A stretch of 64,000 nucleotides of DNA, taken from the NCBI GenBank assembly GCA_963971225.1, contig OZ020268.1, positions 14,547,032 to 14,611,031 on the forward strand, in the 5' to 3' direction. Shown piece after piece: positions 11,515 through 24,623 of this stretch. The first letter of the stretch is position 1, and every line of letters begins with the position of its first letter. The notes under the pieces were generated by a model. It worked only from the letters and a program-made list of their open reading frames with translations, ran no database searches and was not told the origin of the DNA. The translations under genes were made by a program, and so were the position numbers. This DNA comes from Melieria omissa. Taxonomy: Eukaryota; Arthropoda; Insecta; Diptera; Ulidiidae.

Positions 11515-12673
11515 CCAGGTATATCAGTATGAAGTGAGCCTTTTTTGCGAAAATAAAACACTAATTTTTAATGGGAAAGTAAAAAACATTTTATTCAAAG
11601 TATTGGCCATTGCTAGCCACACATTTTGTCCATCTTTCAGGCAATTTGTGGAGACCGCGTCAATAGAATTATTTGTCTTTTGAAACAAACCAATCAGACA
11701 CCCAATTTTCGACTTCCTCGTAAGAATCGAAGTGCTGTTCAGCCAATGCGTGTCCCATCGATGAAAACAAATGGTAGTCGGAAGAAGCTAAGTCTGGTAA
11801 ATACAGCGAGTGGGGTAGCAGCTCCCAGTCAAATGCTGTGATTGTATCCTGAACCGGTCTTGCTTTGCTTACCGTGTCTTCGGGCCCATTCTGGTTGTTT
11901 TTCGGTCAATGCATGGTTCAAACTGATCATTTGTTGTCGGTAGCGGTCAGTATTAACGATTTCGCCAGGTTTTAACAACTCGTAATACACCACGCCACTC
12001 TGGTCCTACCAAACACACAGCATTGTCTTCTTGCCGAATCGATCTGGTTTTGCAGTCGATGTTGAAGGTTGTCCCGGATTAACCCATGATTTTTTCCGTT
12101 TAGGATTCTTAAAATAGATCCGTTTTTCATCGCCAGTAACACATCTATGCAAAATTGATTTTCTTTCGTGTCTTTGAAGCAAAATTTCACAAGTTTTTTT
12201 TCCGTTTTCCATCTGCCTTTCCTTCAATTCATGTGGCACCCATTTTCCACACTTTTGGATCTTTCCCAAAGCTTTTAAACGGACAGAAATTGTTGCTTGT
12301 GCAACATTTAACATTTCTGCCATTTGCTTTTGACTCAAAGTGTCATCTTTATCCAATATCGTTTGCAATTCGGCGTCTTCAAACTTTTTTGGTGGTCTTC
12401 CACGTTCTTCATTTCTCACATCAAAATCATTGATTCTGAACCGTTGAAACCATCTTTTGCAAGTTGCTCTTGATAGAGCATGATCTCCATATGCCTCGAC
12501 AAGCATTCGATGCGACTCTGCAGCACTTTTCTTCATTTCTTTCATTTCTTTCCGTTTCGCTACAGATTTGTACTGAGGAAAGTTAAAATTTTAAATTTTA
12601 CGTTTTATGTTTCTATGTGGTTATATTAGCAACATTCCAATAGAAAATTTTTCAGTTTTATACTCGGACCCTG
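11515..12673 (-). mobile_element. mariner (DD34D-type) element, defective
   Basis: Imperfect inverted ends are seen: CCAGGTATATCAGTATGAAG at the left and, read inversely, CAGGGTCCGAGTATAAAACT at the right. TA occurs at 11513-11514 and 12674-12675. At about 1.16 kb it is shorter than a complete mariner. A transposase remnant runs on the minus strand. Confidence 0.8.
11591..12545 (-). pseudogene. mariner transposase lacking its second catalytic motif
   Basis: The first 179 codons on the minus strand (12545-12006) form an open frame. It holds the mariner helix-turn-helix (ESHRMLVEAYGDHALSRATCK, FQRF), the linker WVPHEL and the first catalytic region VTGDEKRIYF. Reading on, GVVYYELLKPGE and ARRHGK are followed directly, out of frame, by a TSKPVQDT-like segment. 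The ILLHDNAP block with the second Asp has been lost in a short deletion near 11860. The third motif region (YLPDLASSDYHLFSSM) and a normal C-terminus ending NGQYFE follow, with another stop at DK*. The element cannot transpose itself. Subfamily was not assigned. Confidence 0.85.
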
Positions 12674-13100
12674 TATTTTTGAGTGTTTTTCTATGAGAGC
12701 AACCACATCGTAGTGGCTGTATTAATCACTTCGACATACAACTTTTTACGCATTACGAATATTTAAATATTTCTTCATTACTTTAGTCAAAATTAAAACA
12801 AAAAAAAGTATCTAACATGAAAGAAAACGTCAAATTAAAAAGTTATCTAAAGTTTTCTGCTTCTTCTTCCTTTACTATGTCAAGATATACCATTAAAAAA
12901 ACGTGTATACTTCTCCTCTTTAAACTTTAATATTCAGTTTTTTAATTTCGTATTTTTCCCAAAACTTCAAACTATTCTAAGGACCAACAAAGGATATATT
13001 CTTGAAACCACAGAGGGTTCAGACTTCCACAAAGTAGCATTTTGCCATATGGAAACAAAATAGCGAAAAGGAAAGTCAGTGCATTTTGCTTTGGAATTAA

Positions 13101-13149
13101 TTTTTTTATTTATTTATTTTTTTATTTATTTATTTATTTATTTATTTTT

Positions 13150-13184
<35 letters not shown>

Positions 13185-13186
13185 TT
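13101..13186. repeat. (TTTA)n microsatellite
   Basis: About 86 bp of TTTA repeats, interrupted by short T runs. The apparent open frame through it is an artefact of the repeat. Confidence 0.95.
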
Positions 13187-15241
13187 CAGTTTTGTGTGCT
13201 ACAATTTTCATGCTTTATACAAAATTACAAAACCACAAGTGAGCTCCAATAAATCAAAATATGCAGTTTATTGAAAGTGAATAGCCACTTTCAATAAATT
13301 GCATTCCTCATATTTTCAACTACAATTCAATGTTTAGTACGAGTTAAATGGTTCCTACAACATTCAATGACCCTTCAATTGTGTAACCAACAACCCCACA
13401 ATCCTCGTACATGGTGGCGTATGAGTGATTTTCATTTACAAAATCATTTTATGCAAATCAACGCGAAAATGTTGCTATTCTACACTTAACAAAATCAAAA
13501 TAATACCCATGAATGATTTATGGAGTGAGCAGAAGTTGAGCGCGTCACACACTCGCACACACACACACACAAAACGATTCCATCACGCCAACTGCTGATA
13601 TTTGCAGTCGGTACTTTTTGCACAAATCATGAAAGTCAAATTAATTTTATACCAACAACTGAAAAAAAAACTTGCCATTTTAAACATTCATGTGTGCCTA
13701 CAAAAAGCCGTTCAGCAGTTCAACAACAGTAACAGTTCAGCAACGTTCATAAATTTTTGACGATGTGCCGATGATGCGGCACAATTGGCCCACTGCCCGC
13801 AGACAAATTTCATTACTCATTGCGCATTGCAATGTTAGGGTTCGAGTTTAGCTTTTTCAGGTTTACAATGTTTCCATTTTTATTTTGGTTATTTTGATTT
13901 GATGCCATTTAAATTTTCATGGGCTCAAACAGTTCGTTACTTATTTTGATAGCCGAAAAAAGCCATTAAAATTAAATTGCCGATCATGCGGCCAAGTCGC
14001 AGCTAAGGTCCCACCGGCACTGCGGCGGCGCTCACGTTGACGTTGTGTTGAAACTAAAACCGAAAATGCAAATTTCCCATTTAAAGCACAATTGTAAATG
14101 TAAATAATTCACGCAAAGTGCCACACTTGACGTGCAAATTGAATTAAATTCGACGCTGACGCTAGGCGCGCTCGTTATTGCTGCTACGGTTGCTGGCCGG
14201 CAACTTGGTCCCGCAATTTCATTTATTGTGTGTTTATGCCGTTTTATTTGAGTTCACTTTTTGCTGATTTTTTCAACTCACTGCATACCCAACGAATTTA
14301 TTGAACTGCAAATCGAACGCAGCTGAGTGCGCCTAAACTCATTTCTAGCATTCAGCGGCCGTCGGACGAGCGAGCGTTGCCGTCTGGTCGCTGTCTCTCG
14401 TCACAGAGCACATAACGTGAACACGAAAAAGTGCAAAAAGCAACAACGTGTACAGATTTGCCTGCAAACAAAAAAAAAGATAACTAAATCGCAAACAGAA
14501 GCAGACAGCAAAAACGTGGAAAGTGGAGCAGCTTTTTAGGCGCATTGCCGCACAGCAGCGCAGCTTTTCTACATACTGTTCCAAATGTACAGATTTTATG
14601 TGGAGATTTCATGCGCATCCGTTAGCTATCTGTCTGTCTGTCTGTTTGGTTTTCACTTAAAAATTCGAAATTCAAATTCGAACGCCGACAACACGACGTC
14701 CATTCCGTGCAGTGTTTCAAGATTTACTATGGTAAATCGATATTTCATTCGATAGATAGCACAACTGCAATTCATTGCGTAGCATATCTTTTGATTTTAG
14801 TTTCGAAATGGCTTTGAATTGGATGTTCCAATGTAGAAATATCGCTTTAAAGTTTTTTACTTTCAAATCTGACTAAAAATAATATAAAAGTGCTTTAACA
14901 TTTTATTTGTTTTGTTACGCTTTCTTTGTTTATGTTTTGAATATGTCGTATAGTTATATTATAGTAAATAATTTTCCTTTTATTAAAATTTATTAGGTTA
15001 AGTCAGCTCAAAATCTCAAAAAAATTGCTCCCAAAAATAAAACAAAAAATGTTTCAGCATTTAGATTGTAGTGAAGAAACTTGCTTTAGGCAACTAAGTG
15101 AACTCCTAAAATTTTCAGTGACAATTCAACCTAACGTGCCTAAGGCCTCCTTTGCTGTCCTAACCCAACTTAACTGCAATTATTCGAAATTCTAAGAACC
15201 CCAAGAATAATCTAACTTAAACTGGATGTGCCATCTTCTAA

Positions 15242-16260
15242 GCGGACCTAAACTAACTTTTATCAACAGTTTCAGTAGTTGAAAAAGCCCTTAAATCTGA
15301 AAAAGATCATCCAAATTGAAGTGGAAGTGCCATCTTTTGAGCTGACCTAACCTAACTTAATCGAAATTTCCAAATTTCGTTTTAAATGAAATACTTTAGT
15401 AACAGTTTGGGTAGTTGAAAAAGACCCTGAAACCATTCAAAGCCCCTTAAATCTATAACGACTATCTAAATTAAACTGGAAGTGCCATCTTCGGAGCTGA
15501 CCTAACCTAACTTAATCGAAATTTCCAAATTTATATTTCAATGAAGTACTTTATTAACAGTTTTAGTAGTTAAAAAAGCCCCTAAAATCTGGAACGATTA
15601 TCCAAATTGAACTGTAAATGCCATCTTTTAAACTGACCTAACCTCACTTAATCTAAATTTCCAAATTTCTTTTTAAATGAAATACTTTAGTAACAGTTTA
15701 AGTAGTTGAAAAAGACGCTAAAACTTGCAACGAACATTTAAAGTTAACTGGAAGTGCCATCTTTTGAGCTAACCTAACCTAACTTTATGGAAATTTTGCC
15801 ATTTCTATTCTAATAAAATACTTAAGTAACAGTTTGAGTAGTTAAAAAAGACCCTGAAACCATTCAAAGCCCCTTAAATCTACAACGACTATCTAAATTG
15901 AACTGGAAGTGCCAACTTCGGAGCTGACCTAACCTAACTTAATCTAAATTTCCAAATTTCTTTTTCAATGAAACACTTTAGTAACAGTTTGGGCAGTTGA
16001 AAAAGACCATAAAGCCTGTAACGATTATCCAAAGTGAAGTGAAAGTGCCATCTTTTCAGCTAACCTAACCTAACTTAATCGAAATTTTCCCATTTCTATT
16101 CTAATAAAATACTTTAGTAACAGTTTGAGTAGTTGAAAAAGACCCTGAAACTATTAAAAGTCATTCAAATCTGGAACGATTATCCATATTGAAGTGGAAG
16201 TGTCATCTTCTGAGCTGACCTAACCTAACTTAATATAAATTAAGCATAAGAAGCAGCCAC
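15242..16260. repeat. Satellite-like tandem array, 136/155 bp units
   Basis: The anchor GACCTAACCTAACTTAAT or a close variant recurs at about 15341, 15496, 15632, 15768, 15923, 16059 and 16214. A diverged first copy is at 15242 and weaker traces lie upstream to about 15060. Spacings are 155, 136, 136, 155, 136 and 155 bp. The long units differ by an extra segment of about 19 bp (CCTGAAACCATTCAAAG type). Each unit also carries AGTAACAGTTTGAGTAGTTG and GGAAGTGCCATCTT. Copies are perhaps 80-90% alike by eye. No coding capacity. Confidence 0.9.
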
Positions 16261-16812
16261 CGCTGTTTAGCTGGTTAGAGTCTCAAGTCTGTAATCTGTA
16301 ATCTGAAGAGTGAACAAAACACTCTTGAGAACTTAATACAGTTAGCTTCAGACTCAATTCTTTTAATGTAAAATCAAATGTGGATTTTTTTGTTACACGT
16401 TGTTGTATAACTGTAAATCGGAGCCTGCGCGTAAAAATCCAACTACAGTTTAGTGTCAGATTCGCACTTAGTTGATGTTGAGTTACTTACACTGAAATTT
16501 CCTGCATTTACATATATACGGCCCACTATAGGCCCACAACAGCTCATTCATCAACATCAGCTGCGACAACAGCAACAACCACAATCAAGCGTCAAGCTTG
16601 AGTCCCACTCCCAGTCACAACTGCAGCTGCAACGCTGGCAAAACTTCAATGAAAAATCATGCAACATCAGCAGTTGTCGTTCAAATTTTTTGCTAAAAGC
16701 TGCAACCCCCATATACACTCGCCTCTATACACATACATACACATGTATATATGTGCATGAGTTGAATATTTGCATAATTCTATTCACGTTTCTCTGCTTC
16801 TTGCACTTGCAG

Positions 16813-16928
16813 GTGGACTTGCGGCATATCGACGAACTCAACGGCACAAATGTGGTTGAAGTCGGTGTTGATTTATCAGAATTCTACACATCAGTCGAAT
16901 GGGATATTTTGGAAGTGCCCGCCGTGCG
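16813..16928 (+). CDS. nAChRalpha3: nAChR alpha exon: loop F region
   Basis: The exon encodes residues 160-197, opening VDLRHIDELNGTNVVEVGVD and followed by LSEFYTSVEWDILEVPAV. Its last two bases (CG) form Arg198 with the first base of the next exon. NGT is a potential N-glycosylation site. LSEFY and VEWDIL are conserved in insect alpha subunits at the loop F and beta8-beta9 region, which contacts the neighbouring subunit and helps shape ligand affinity. The acceptor is CACTTGCAG and the donor is CG|GTAAGT at 16929. This small exon lies 10.6 kb from the preceding one and 23.5 kb from the next. Confidence 0.93.
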
Positions 16929-17963
16929 GTAAGTCTGTACACGAACAAACACATATAACTCGTACAAATTGATGCGTATTTATACGCTTGTGTTGATGGC
17001 ATGACTGGTGCCATCGTTGTCGTTGTCATTGAAATTGCCGTATTGCGTTGACAGCACAAGTTTCACAACGAATATTGCCGATGCGGTGTAGTTGGTCTGC
17101 CCGTTTGCTCGCTGGCCATCGGGCAGACAGTGGCTGTGCGTAAACATAAATGAGACACACGTGCGCCGGACATCGCTCTCACCGTACGTTCACTTTTGTT
17201 GTTGTTCGTATTAAGACTACACGAATACGCACGCTCGCAGGATGAGACGCATCCGACTGCAATTGAACGTGAAAAAATAGTTGAGGCACAGAGTGAGTGA
17301 AAGCCGAAGCGACGAAGTGAACGAGTAAGCAAGTGTGGCTGTGAGGTGTAAAAACAACGAGGCGGCGAAAGGCTCATTCGTTTTTGTCTTGGGGCTTATG
17401 ACTTGATGGCCGGCCATAGCACCGCAGCAGCTGCAAAAACAAGCAACGAGCTTGTCATACCATGCAAACAACAAAAAGACCTGCAACAACAACAATAATA
17501 ACAATGCAAACGCATACAATCGACTTTTGTGATGGGCCTCGGGTTGTGCTTAGGTTTAAATGCTTTTGCGCCATTGTGTTGACATACAAGGCGCATCAAA
17601 GTGTGTTTGTGTGTGTGTATGAGAGTGTATGTATATATTTTTGTGTTTGTGTTGGATCTATGTTTGTTCATCTAGCTGCTCGTCTGTTTGTCCTCATATT
17701 TGTTTTCATTGGCTTTGAAGGTGTGTGCGATGGCTTAAGCGCGCCCTAAGGTATGCAACGCTACGGAGTAAGCACCCGCTCGGAAAATTATGGACAATTA
17801 AACAATTAAACAATTAATAATTAGAAACTGGTAGTTGCAAAGAGAAAATTGGCATATTTTGATAAATTTACTCTTCAAACGATTCGTTGACAAAGGAAAA
17901 TGATAATGTTTTGTCAATGAGTCAATGAGAACTAACATATCAGATATATATTTATATTTTTTC

Positions 17964-18108
17964 CCCCTTCAAAATTTTGAAGTCCTTTTAAAAGGACATA
18001 GGATGTAGAAATAAAAAACTGAGTACGCAGTATTACTATGTTTGGTATCTAGTTTCACGACCAAATGTATTTTTTCCAGTGTGAAAAATGCTGTCGCACG
18101 GTGTAATA
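17964..18108 (+). repeat. Dispersed repeat, copy 1
   Basis: This 145 bp block is nearly the same as 24624-24778. It opens with CCCCTTCAAAATTTTGAAG, which contains a palindrome, then CCTTTTAAAAGG (a second palindrome), GAGTACGCAGTATTACTATG and TTCCAGTGTGAAAA. It is non-coding and of unknown class. Confidence 0.85.
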
Positions 18109-21100
18109 TTTCCCACTGCGAAGACGACAAATTTGTATATCTTTGCCTACATATATTAGTGATGTTTGTTTTGCTACCTTTACGTCTGCTGCGCACATGG
18201 CAACCTCAAGCAGCAGCAGCGTCACGCTTCACTCCGCTCACCGTGTCAACATTTGTGAATGCCGCCAGTTAAGCTTTCGGCTCATTCACTCAAATCGGCT
18301 AAACACATTAAGCGGAATTTTAGTCTTTTAAGTTTTATTTGGTTACAATTTCTTCTAAATTATGCTATCACAGCAAATATTTACAAATACACATACATAT
18401 ATCTATGTACATACGAATATTTATATATATATATATATGTATATATCGGTCATTTATGTTGAGAGCACTGTAATTAAATCAATTACTGGCCATTAACTGT
18501 GCTCATTCTCACAGAAAGCACACACACACTCATGAAAACTTTGTAATAATAAAGCGCTGCACAAAGCGAACAAAGTGCAATAAAAGTGCCCCCATCCCCC
18601 TCCCTGCTTGTGCTCTACATCTAATACAGGTCAAGGGCATCGACTTTAAGTTCTCGTAAGTGCATATTAATTAAACTTGCTGCCAGTTTGTGCCGCTCAG
18701 GCGATGCGCTAATGTTTACTTAACACATTGTAGCGCTGCACCACGCCCCTAAGCCGCCAGCCCACCGTTTCATTCGAGCGAAAACAAAGGCACGCAGTGA
18801 AACTTTTTAAATTAAAAAACTTTTGCCAGCACTTACGACATTTACTTAAGCGTATGAGCAGTGGAATTCGACGACGCTGTTGCGTGCTATGTTGCATGGC
18901 CACGCCCATGCACAGGCACTTTCAAGTTCATTTCGACCGGGGAGACTAATTTGTCAAGCAGGTCTTAAATCTTGACTGCGCGCCAGCAGAGAATGTGCGA
19001 TCTAAGCAAGAATGACAGTGTGTGCGTGTGTGTGAGTGCGTTCATGTGCCAAAAGTTGACATGTGTTTATAAACATATCTTCATGACTCTTCTGCTGCCA
19101 TCTCCACTGGCAACTCTCGCATACTTTCGCCAAAGGCGTCGCCTCTGACCGCACTCTGCGCCAACGTAGCCAACCTCACAATCGTTGCTGCAACACCTAC
19201 GCCAACAGGATTTGCCGCAGCAAGCCAAGACTCCTAATTGATTGCTGTCATTTGACTTAAGAACGCGCACGTCGCCGCCCACGCACGTGGCCTCTGGCTG
19301 GCGCGCGCGCACTCCTACGCGCAGTTTCATTTGCTCTAGTGAGTAGTGAGTGCGCTGGGTGGGTTAACAAAAATCCGCACGTGTCCTTGTAGTAATCCAA
19401 GCCAGTCAGCTATGAAACGCCGCAGCAAAAATTTAATGGGCAACAAAAGTTGAGCAGACTGCGAAGCCGAATGACTTGAATGATGGCATTTCAATTGCAT
19501 TTAGCTGCGCCAATTCAATTGAGTGTGTTCGAATTAAAGAAATTGATTTCGATTGGAAAGCGCTGGCAGCATTAGAAATGACTGTATTAGGAATATTTTG
19601 TTAGGAATATTTTTTTACAAGTAATATGAATTGATATTGAAGGAGAATTTGCTGATTTTAATCGGGGCGTATGAGCAACATTGTTGAACATTTAAGTCAA
19701 AACAATTCTTGCTATTATGGTACTTCGGTGCGTATGAGTAACATGAATACCAAATTTTGAAAATCTCGCTAAATTCAGGCCATGAGTGGAGCATACAGAC
19801 TGGTGCAAACAGACTGTGATAACTTAAAGATTTCGTCTTCTTGATAGTTCATTTATAATTTTATTGAAAATATGACAAAACAAGTTTGGCGGTTTTCAAG
19901 CTGTTTGTCTTGGTTTTCAACTTTCAACTCGACGCACCAGCAACATTTACTAAAAGCTTTAAGAAAACAAACAAAACAAAACCTGCATTTACTTTTCATT
20001 TGTTCCGATTCATAACATTTTGAAAGTTTTGAGAAAAGTTCTGCGTATGAAAAGAATTTATTTTGAACTTCTTTTAATTTCTTTAAAGCATTTATGTATT
20101 TCGGTTGGCCGCCAACACAATCGATCAATTTCTGACAGTTGAGCCAAACTTGCTCAATGTTGGGTTTTAATCAAACTTTTAGTACTTAGACTTCACACAG
20201 GACCGCCATCACTGTTCGTAAATGTGTCATTGTGAGCCGCTGCTCCTCGATTGCCGAGGTGACAGCCTTTGGGGCGCGTCCATCAATTTCAGCAGCAGAA
20301 CGCCACAGCGCCAGCACATGGAGTCATAACTTTAACACCCAATGAAAAATTGAATTTTCCTTTTGGCAGTCACATTGCCAAGACGGCATCAACGACGGCT
20401 GACAGCTGGCAGTTGACATTAGAGGCAGCAGCAGTGTTCGTATGCGATGAGCGTTGGCAGGACAAAGTCGAACGGTGATGCAGCTGGCAGTTGGCAGCTG
20501 GCAGCTGGGACTGTTACCATCGACCATCTTGCTGGCAGCGAGGTGACGGCATGGACTCGCCGCTATTGCTCTGACAAGCCGCTGCCAGTGTCTGTGTTGG
20601 CGGCAGCGCTCCATTGAGCGACATCAGTTCCGGCAGCAGCCATCGTTCAACGCATCGGCGACACCTTGCAGTCGGCGCTAAAATTACACACTGGCAGCAA
20701 AGATAATAACAACAACTAGCACTGCATACGTAATAGATGTATATATGTGTGTGCATGTGTGTGTGTTGTACACATTCTTAAAAGTGAAATTATAAGTCGT
20801 CAGGCAGCTACAGCGCAGCCAACGTCGCTTATGTCGAAAAGCAAAGAACGAACCAGCGAGCGTGCGTGCCAACTTGGCAGCGTCTGACATATTCGCCGTC
20901 ACGCTAGTCGAAGTTTGATTGCACTTTTAACGTACGGCACGTCACGTGGCCGCCAACTGCAGCCAGCACTGGGTCACGACGGCGCGCTGCCAACGCCAGC
21001 TGCCGCAAGTGAATGCGTCGCGACGGCGGGAATGCGTTGGCAGTTGGCAGTTGCCGGAGATGCGCGCAACCATGAAATTAAGTCGCAACGCAACGTCGCA

Positions 21101-21318
21101 GGCAGACGGCGACATTACGTAACCACCGCGCGACGGGTGTGCCACATTGACGGCGGCAACAGGGGGAAGGATAAAAGCGATAAAAGCAATGGTGCGGCGA
21201 CATTCAGCGGCATTGGATTGAGAGGTGAAAATGCAGAGCCGAAATGGCGATAGAACAAGAAAAATAAGGTTAAGGATAAAATTGAAGACAAATCTTGTGA
21301 CAGCCAAGAAGAAGAAAC

Positions 21319-22003
21319 ACATTGCCAAATGATTGCAAACAGAAGCAATTCTTGAAGCGAATTTCGATAGAAAGGAGACACGCAAATGGAAAAAATATGA
21401 ATGAGAAAGTCAAATTAATTAGTAAATTTTAATGTTTATGATGAATGAATAAGAAAGCGGAGATAAAGAATGAGAGGAAGAAGAAAAATTACAAAAAATG
21501 AAAGGCAACGTAATGAGATGAAGAAACTGTATAGAAAAGCAAATCGACATTACATGAAAACAAAGACAGGTGACTAAAATCTGAAGTATTTTCAGAAGAC
21601 AGAGGAACAGGAGACATTTTAAACGATGCAGAAGCGTTAAGAGATGAAGAAACTGTATAGACAAGCAAATCGACAATTCATGAAAACAAAGACATTGCCA
21701 AATGATTGCAAACAGAAGCAATTCTTGAAGCGAATTTCGATAGAAAGGAGACACGCAAATGGAAAAAATATGAATGAGAAAGTCAAATTAATTAGTAAAT
21801 TTTAATGTTTATGATGAATGAATAAGAAAGCGAAGATAATGAATGAGAGGAAGAAGCAAAATTACAAAAAATGAAAGGCAACGTAATGAGATGAAGAAAC
21901 TGTATAGAAAAGCAAATCGACATTACATGAAAACAAAGACAGGTAACTAAAATCTAAAGGATTTTCAGAAAACAGAGGAACAGGAGACATTTTAAACGAT
22001 GCA
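21319..22003 (+). repeat. 373 bp direct tandem duplication
   Basis: The block starting ACATTGCCAAATGATTGCAA at 21319 recurs at 21692. It is followed for about 310 bp with only a few differences, up to GAGACATTTTAAACGATGCAG. A shorter phrase (GATGAAGAAACTGTATAGA and flank) occurs three times, near 21517, 21640 and 21890, showing an older internal repeat. The + strand is strikingly rich in A and G over 21240-22450. No gene is supported. Confidence 0.9.
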
Positions 22004-24193
22004 GTGTGGATCTAAACAGAAATTATAAACAGAAAAAAGTTGATTCGGCAAATGTGGAATAGAAGTAAAGTAGAAATCCGATGAAGTAAACAAAGCTGAT
22101 GTCGAAAAACTTAACGCTTAAAAAAGGCCTCAAATATTGATTCATAAAATTCTTAGAAAGAAAGACCAAACCAATAATGTAAAGAAACGAATAACAAAAT
22201 AAAAAAGTGTGATAATTTTTTCTTCAGTTTTAAGAACAACTTAGAAAGAAACCTTTAAGAGAAATCCAAGAAAATAAAATTAAAAGTGGAAGAAAATCTG
22301 GCATCCGGCCAAAATGGAACAAACATCAAATCTAACAAGAAGCAAACAAGTGAAAGTGAAGAATAAAGGAAAATAAAGACAAAATCAGACAAAGAACATT
22401 ACATAAACATTAATTTACAATAACAATAAAATTTCTGATAAAAGTCTCAAGTTCAGTCAAAGTTCAAATGAGTAGAAAAGACTCTTAAAAAAACTTTTGT
22501 TTTAACAACAAATGAAACATTTTAAAATTCAACTGAAACCAGAAATTTAATGCGGCAAATTGCGTCTTTTGTTTGACTCTACAACTTTTCTCCACACGTT
22601 CATGCAATCCACGTACAGTAAGAACGCATGTGTGTGTGCGTGTGTGTGTGTGTAGAAGGTTGCAAGAGTTCAAGGCTGCAATTGTTTGTATGACCTCGTA
22701 ACAGAAAACAAAACGTAACTCAAGCTACACTAGTCTCAATTAACATTCTACCATTCAGAAGCATTGGAAGAAAACAAGAAAATTACATACTTATGCAATT
22801 GTTGTGTACATAAATTCACCATTTTTATTTACACTGATGAATATATTTTTTTTGTAATTGCACAAATTAGTGAAATGAACCGAAAAAAGCTGTACCGATG
22901 CCCCTGAAAGTATGCAAATTTTAAAAGTCGCGTATATATAAATGGCGAACACACGCTCCCTACTTATGTGTATACACATAAGCAGCGCGTATGTACTTCT
23001 TTTTTTTGTAGCTATGTGTGTGTGCATATCTATAAAATACACACTTTTATGCGCACATGTGGCAAACGTTTAGAGATATAAAGCAGGCGGCTGGCGCGAC
23101 CGTAGTCTGGTGACGTTAATGCCGTTGTTGTTGTTGTTGTGGATGCTGTCACTCTCACTCTACGTGTTTGCCGTATGTGTTTTTACGTCATTTTCCACTC
23201 TTTACTGCAAAGGTTTTTCGTTGTTTTCTCCACCCACGTTTTTGTCATTTTTATTGGCTTGGCTTTCGCATTGCCTTTGCCACAGTTTCTCGCAAAAGTC
23301 AAGGACCAAATTATTGATTAAGACACTCTCACACACACACACCAGCACAGACAGATGTGTCATGTGTGCACATATACGCGACTTCGCTCGTGTAGGCGCG
23401 TAATTACGAGAATGCTTTTGTCTTTATTTCCCCCCCCCCCCCCCGTCTTTGCTCATGACATGTGTGTGTAAACTTTGTTGTTTGTATATGTATGCGAGAG
23501 TGCATATGTGTTTGTGTAGGATTTTACTGTGTATTGATTTAATTCGATTTATGGCCGCTGCCACTGCTTCGTTAAGCCACTTGCTGCGAGTCTTTGCAAG
23601 TTTGTGGCTAATTGAATTTGTCTGGTCACATGTCTTGTTCGATTCAAAGTTTTCTATTTAAATTCATACAAAATTGTCCAAATATGTTTTAAATGTTTTG
23701 CTTGTACGTTGTGTATTGGTTTGGTCATTGATTTATTTAAACGTCAATTGATTGTTTATATTAGTTCAAATATTGTTGAATGTAATTACGTTTTATTGCT
23801 TTTAATCGATTGCTGTTTGTTTGGGCTCTCACTTTTATAATTCAATCTTCAAATTTGCAAATCGTTGCAGCAAAATTGTTTATACTAATTGCATTGTTAA
23901 CCTTTGGTGTTGGGTGAGTGATGAAATTAAACCAAAGTGTTTTCAATTTAAATTAAATATGAACTATTTTGTACTTATGACCTTTTTACAGCAAAATAAA
24001 GTGAATCACACACATATAAATTGAAATCAATGAATAAAACATGAAGATATTTAACAGTATCTACATAAAGCGCCCAGTTTTGCTCGGGGTGAGAATGAAA
24101 TTTTTGTTTGCAATATGTTTTCCAGAAAAGAAAATGTTGTTGTATTGATTTTGATTGATTGATTGATTTGAATTGAATTCAAGGCAGTTAATG

Positions 24194-24376
24194 TTTCAAG
24201 GACGTTGCAAATTCAATTTTATGAAATGTAATGCGTTCTTCATTACTGTTGCATATTTTCAATAAACAATATAACAAAGTTATTAATGATTTTGAATGAC
24301 TTTGTTGTAAAAACAAATGCAGAGACCTAAAATAATGATTATCCATATTTTTGGGAATAAAAAAACGTCCTTGAAA
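24194..24376. repeat. Possible small inverted-repeat element
   Basis: TTTCAAGGACGTT at 24194-24206 is matched exactly in inverse at 24364-24376, giving a 183 bp non-coding unit. It could be a MITE, but no target duplication is evident, and a 13 bp inverted match in AT-rich DNA could be chance. Confidence 0.3.
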
Positions 24377-24623
24377 TTTTGACACGTGTTCAAGAAGATT
24401 TAAGGGTTTAAACATACTTACTTTTCAAGAAAAATCTACATAAATTTTCAACGATATAAAGGATTAATATTTTCAAAGGACCGTTTTCGTATCCTTTTTT
24501 TAAAAAAATTTTTTTTAAAAAATCAACTTTGTTTAAAATCTTGAGCCTTTCCTCTTTCATTTGATATACATATCACCATATTCCAACGAGGTTAAGTATT
24601 TTTTCAATTTTTTTATTTTGTAT

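Larger units (their letters stand above)
6218..16812 (+). other. Intron (10.6 kb)
   Basis: The intron starts GTAAGC and ends TTGCACTTGCAG. It holds the nested transposons at 6466-8991, a mariner at 11515-12673, a (TTTA)n tract and a tandem satellite at 15242-16260. The other parts (about 8992-11514, 12674-13100, 13187-15060 and 16261-16812) show only low-complexity open frames, (CA)n runs near 9895, 10060 and 13555, and a short TCTG repeat at 14628-14646. No host gene was found in the intron on either strand. Confidence 0.75.

Noticed and set aside
13042..13242. 66-codon open frame of Phe/Ile/Tyr/Leu repeats
   Set aside because: It is the translation of a (TTTA)n microsatellite.
15341..16230. 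CCTAACCTAA motifs as telomeric (TTAGG)n sequence
   Set aside because: Each unit holds only two copies of CCTAA, set in a longer unique repeat unit, and Diptera are known to lack TTAGG telomeres. It is part of the tandem unit.
16257..16310. tRNA A-box-like TTAGCTGGTTAGAG
   Set aside because: No B box at the right distance and no fold; it is the edge of the tandem array.
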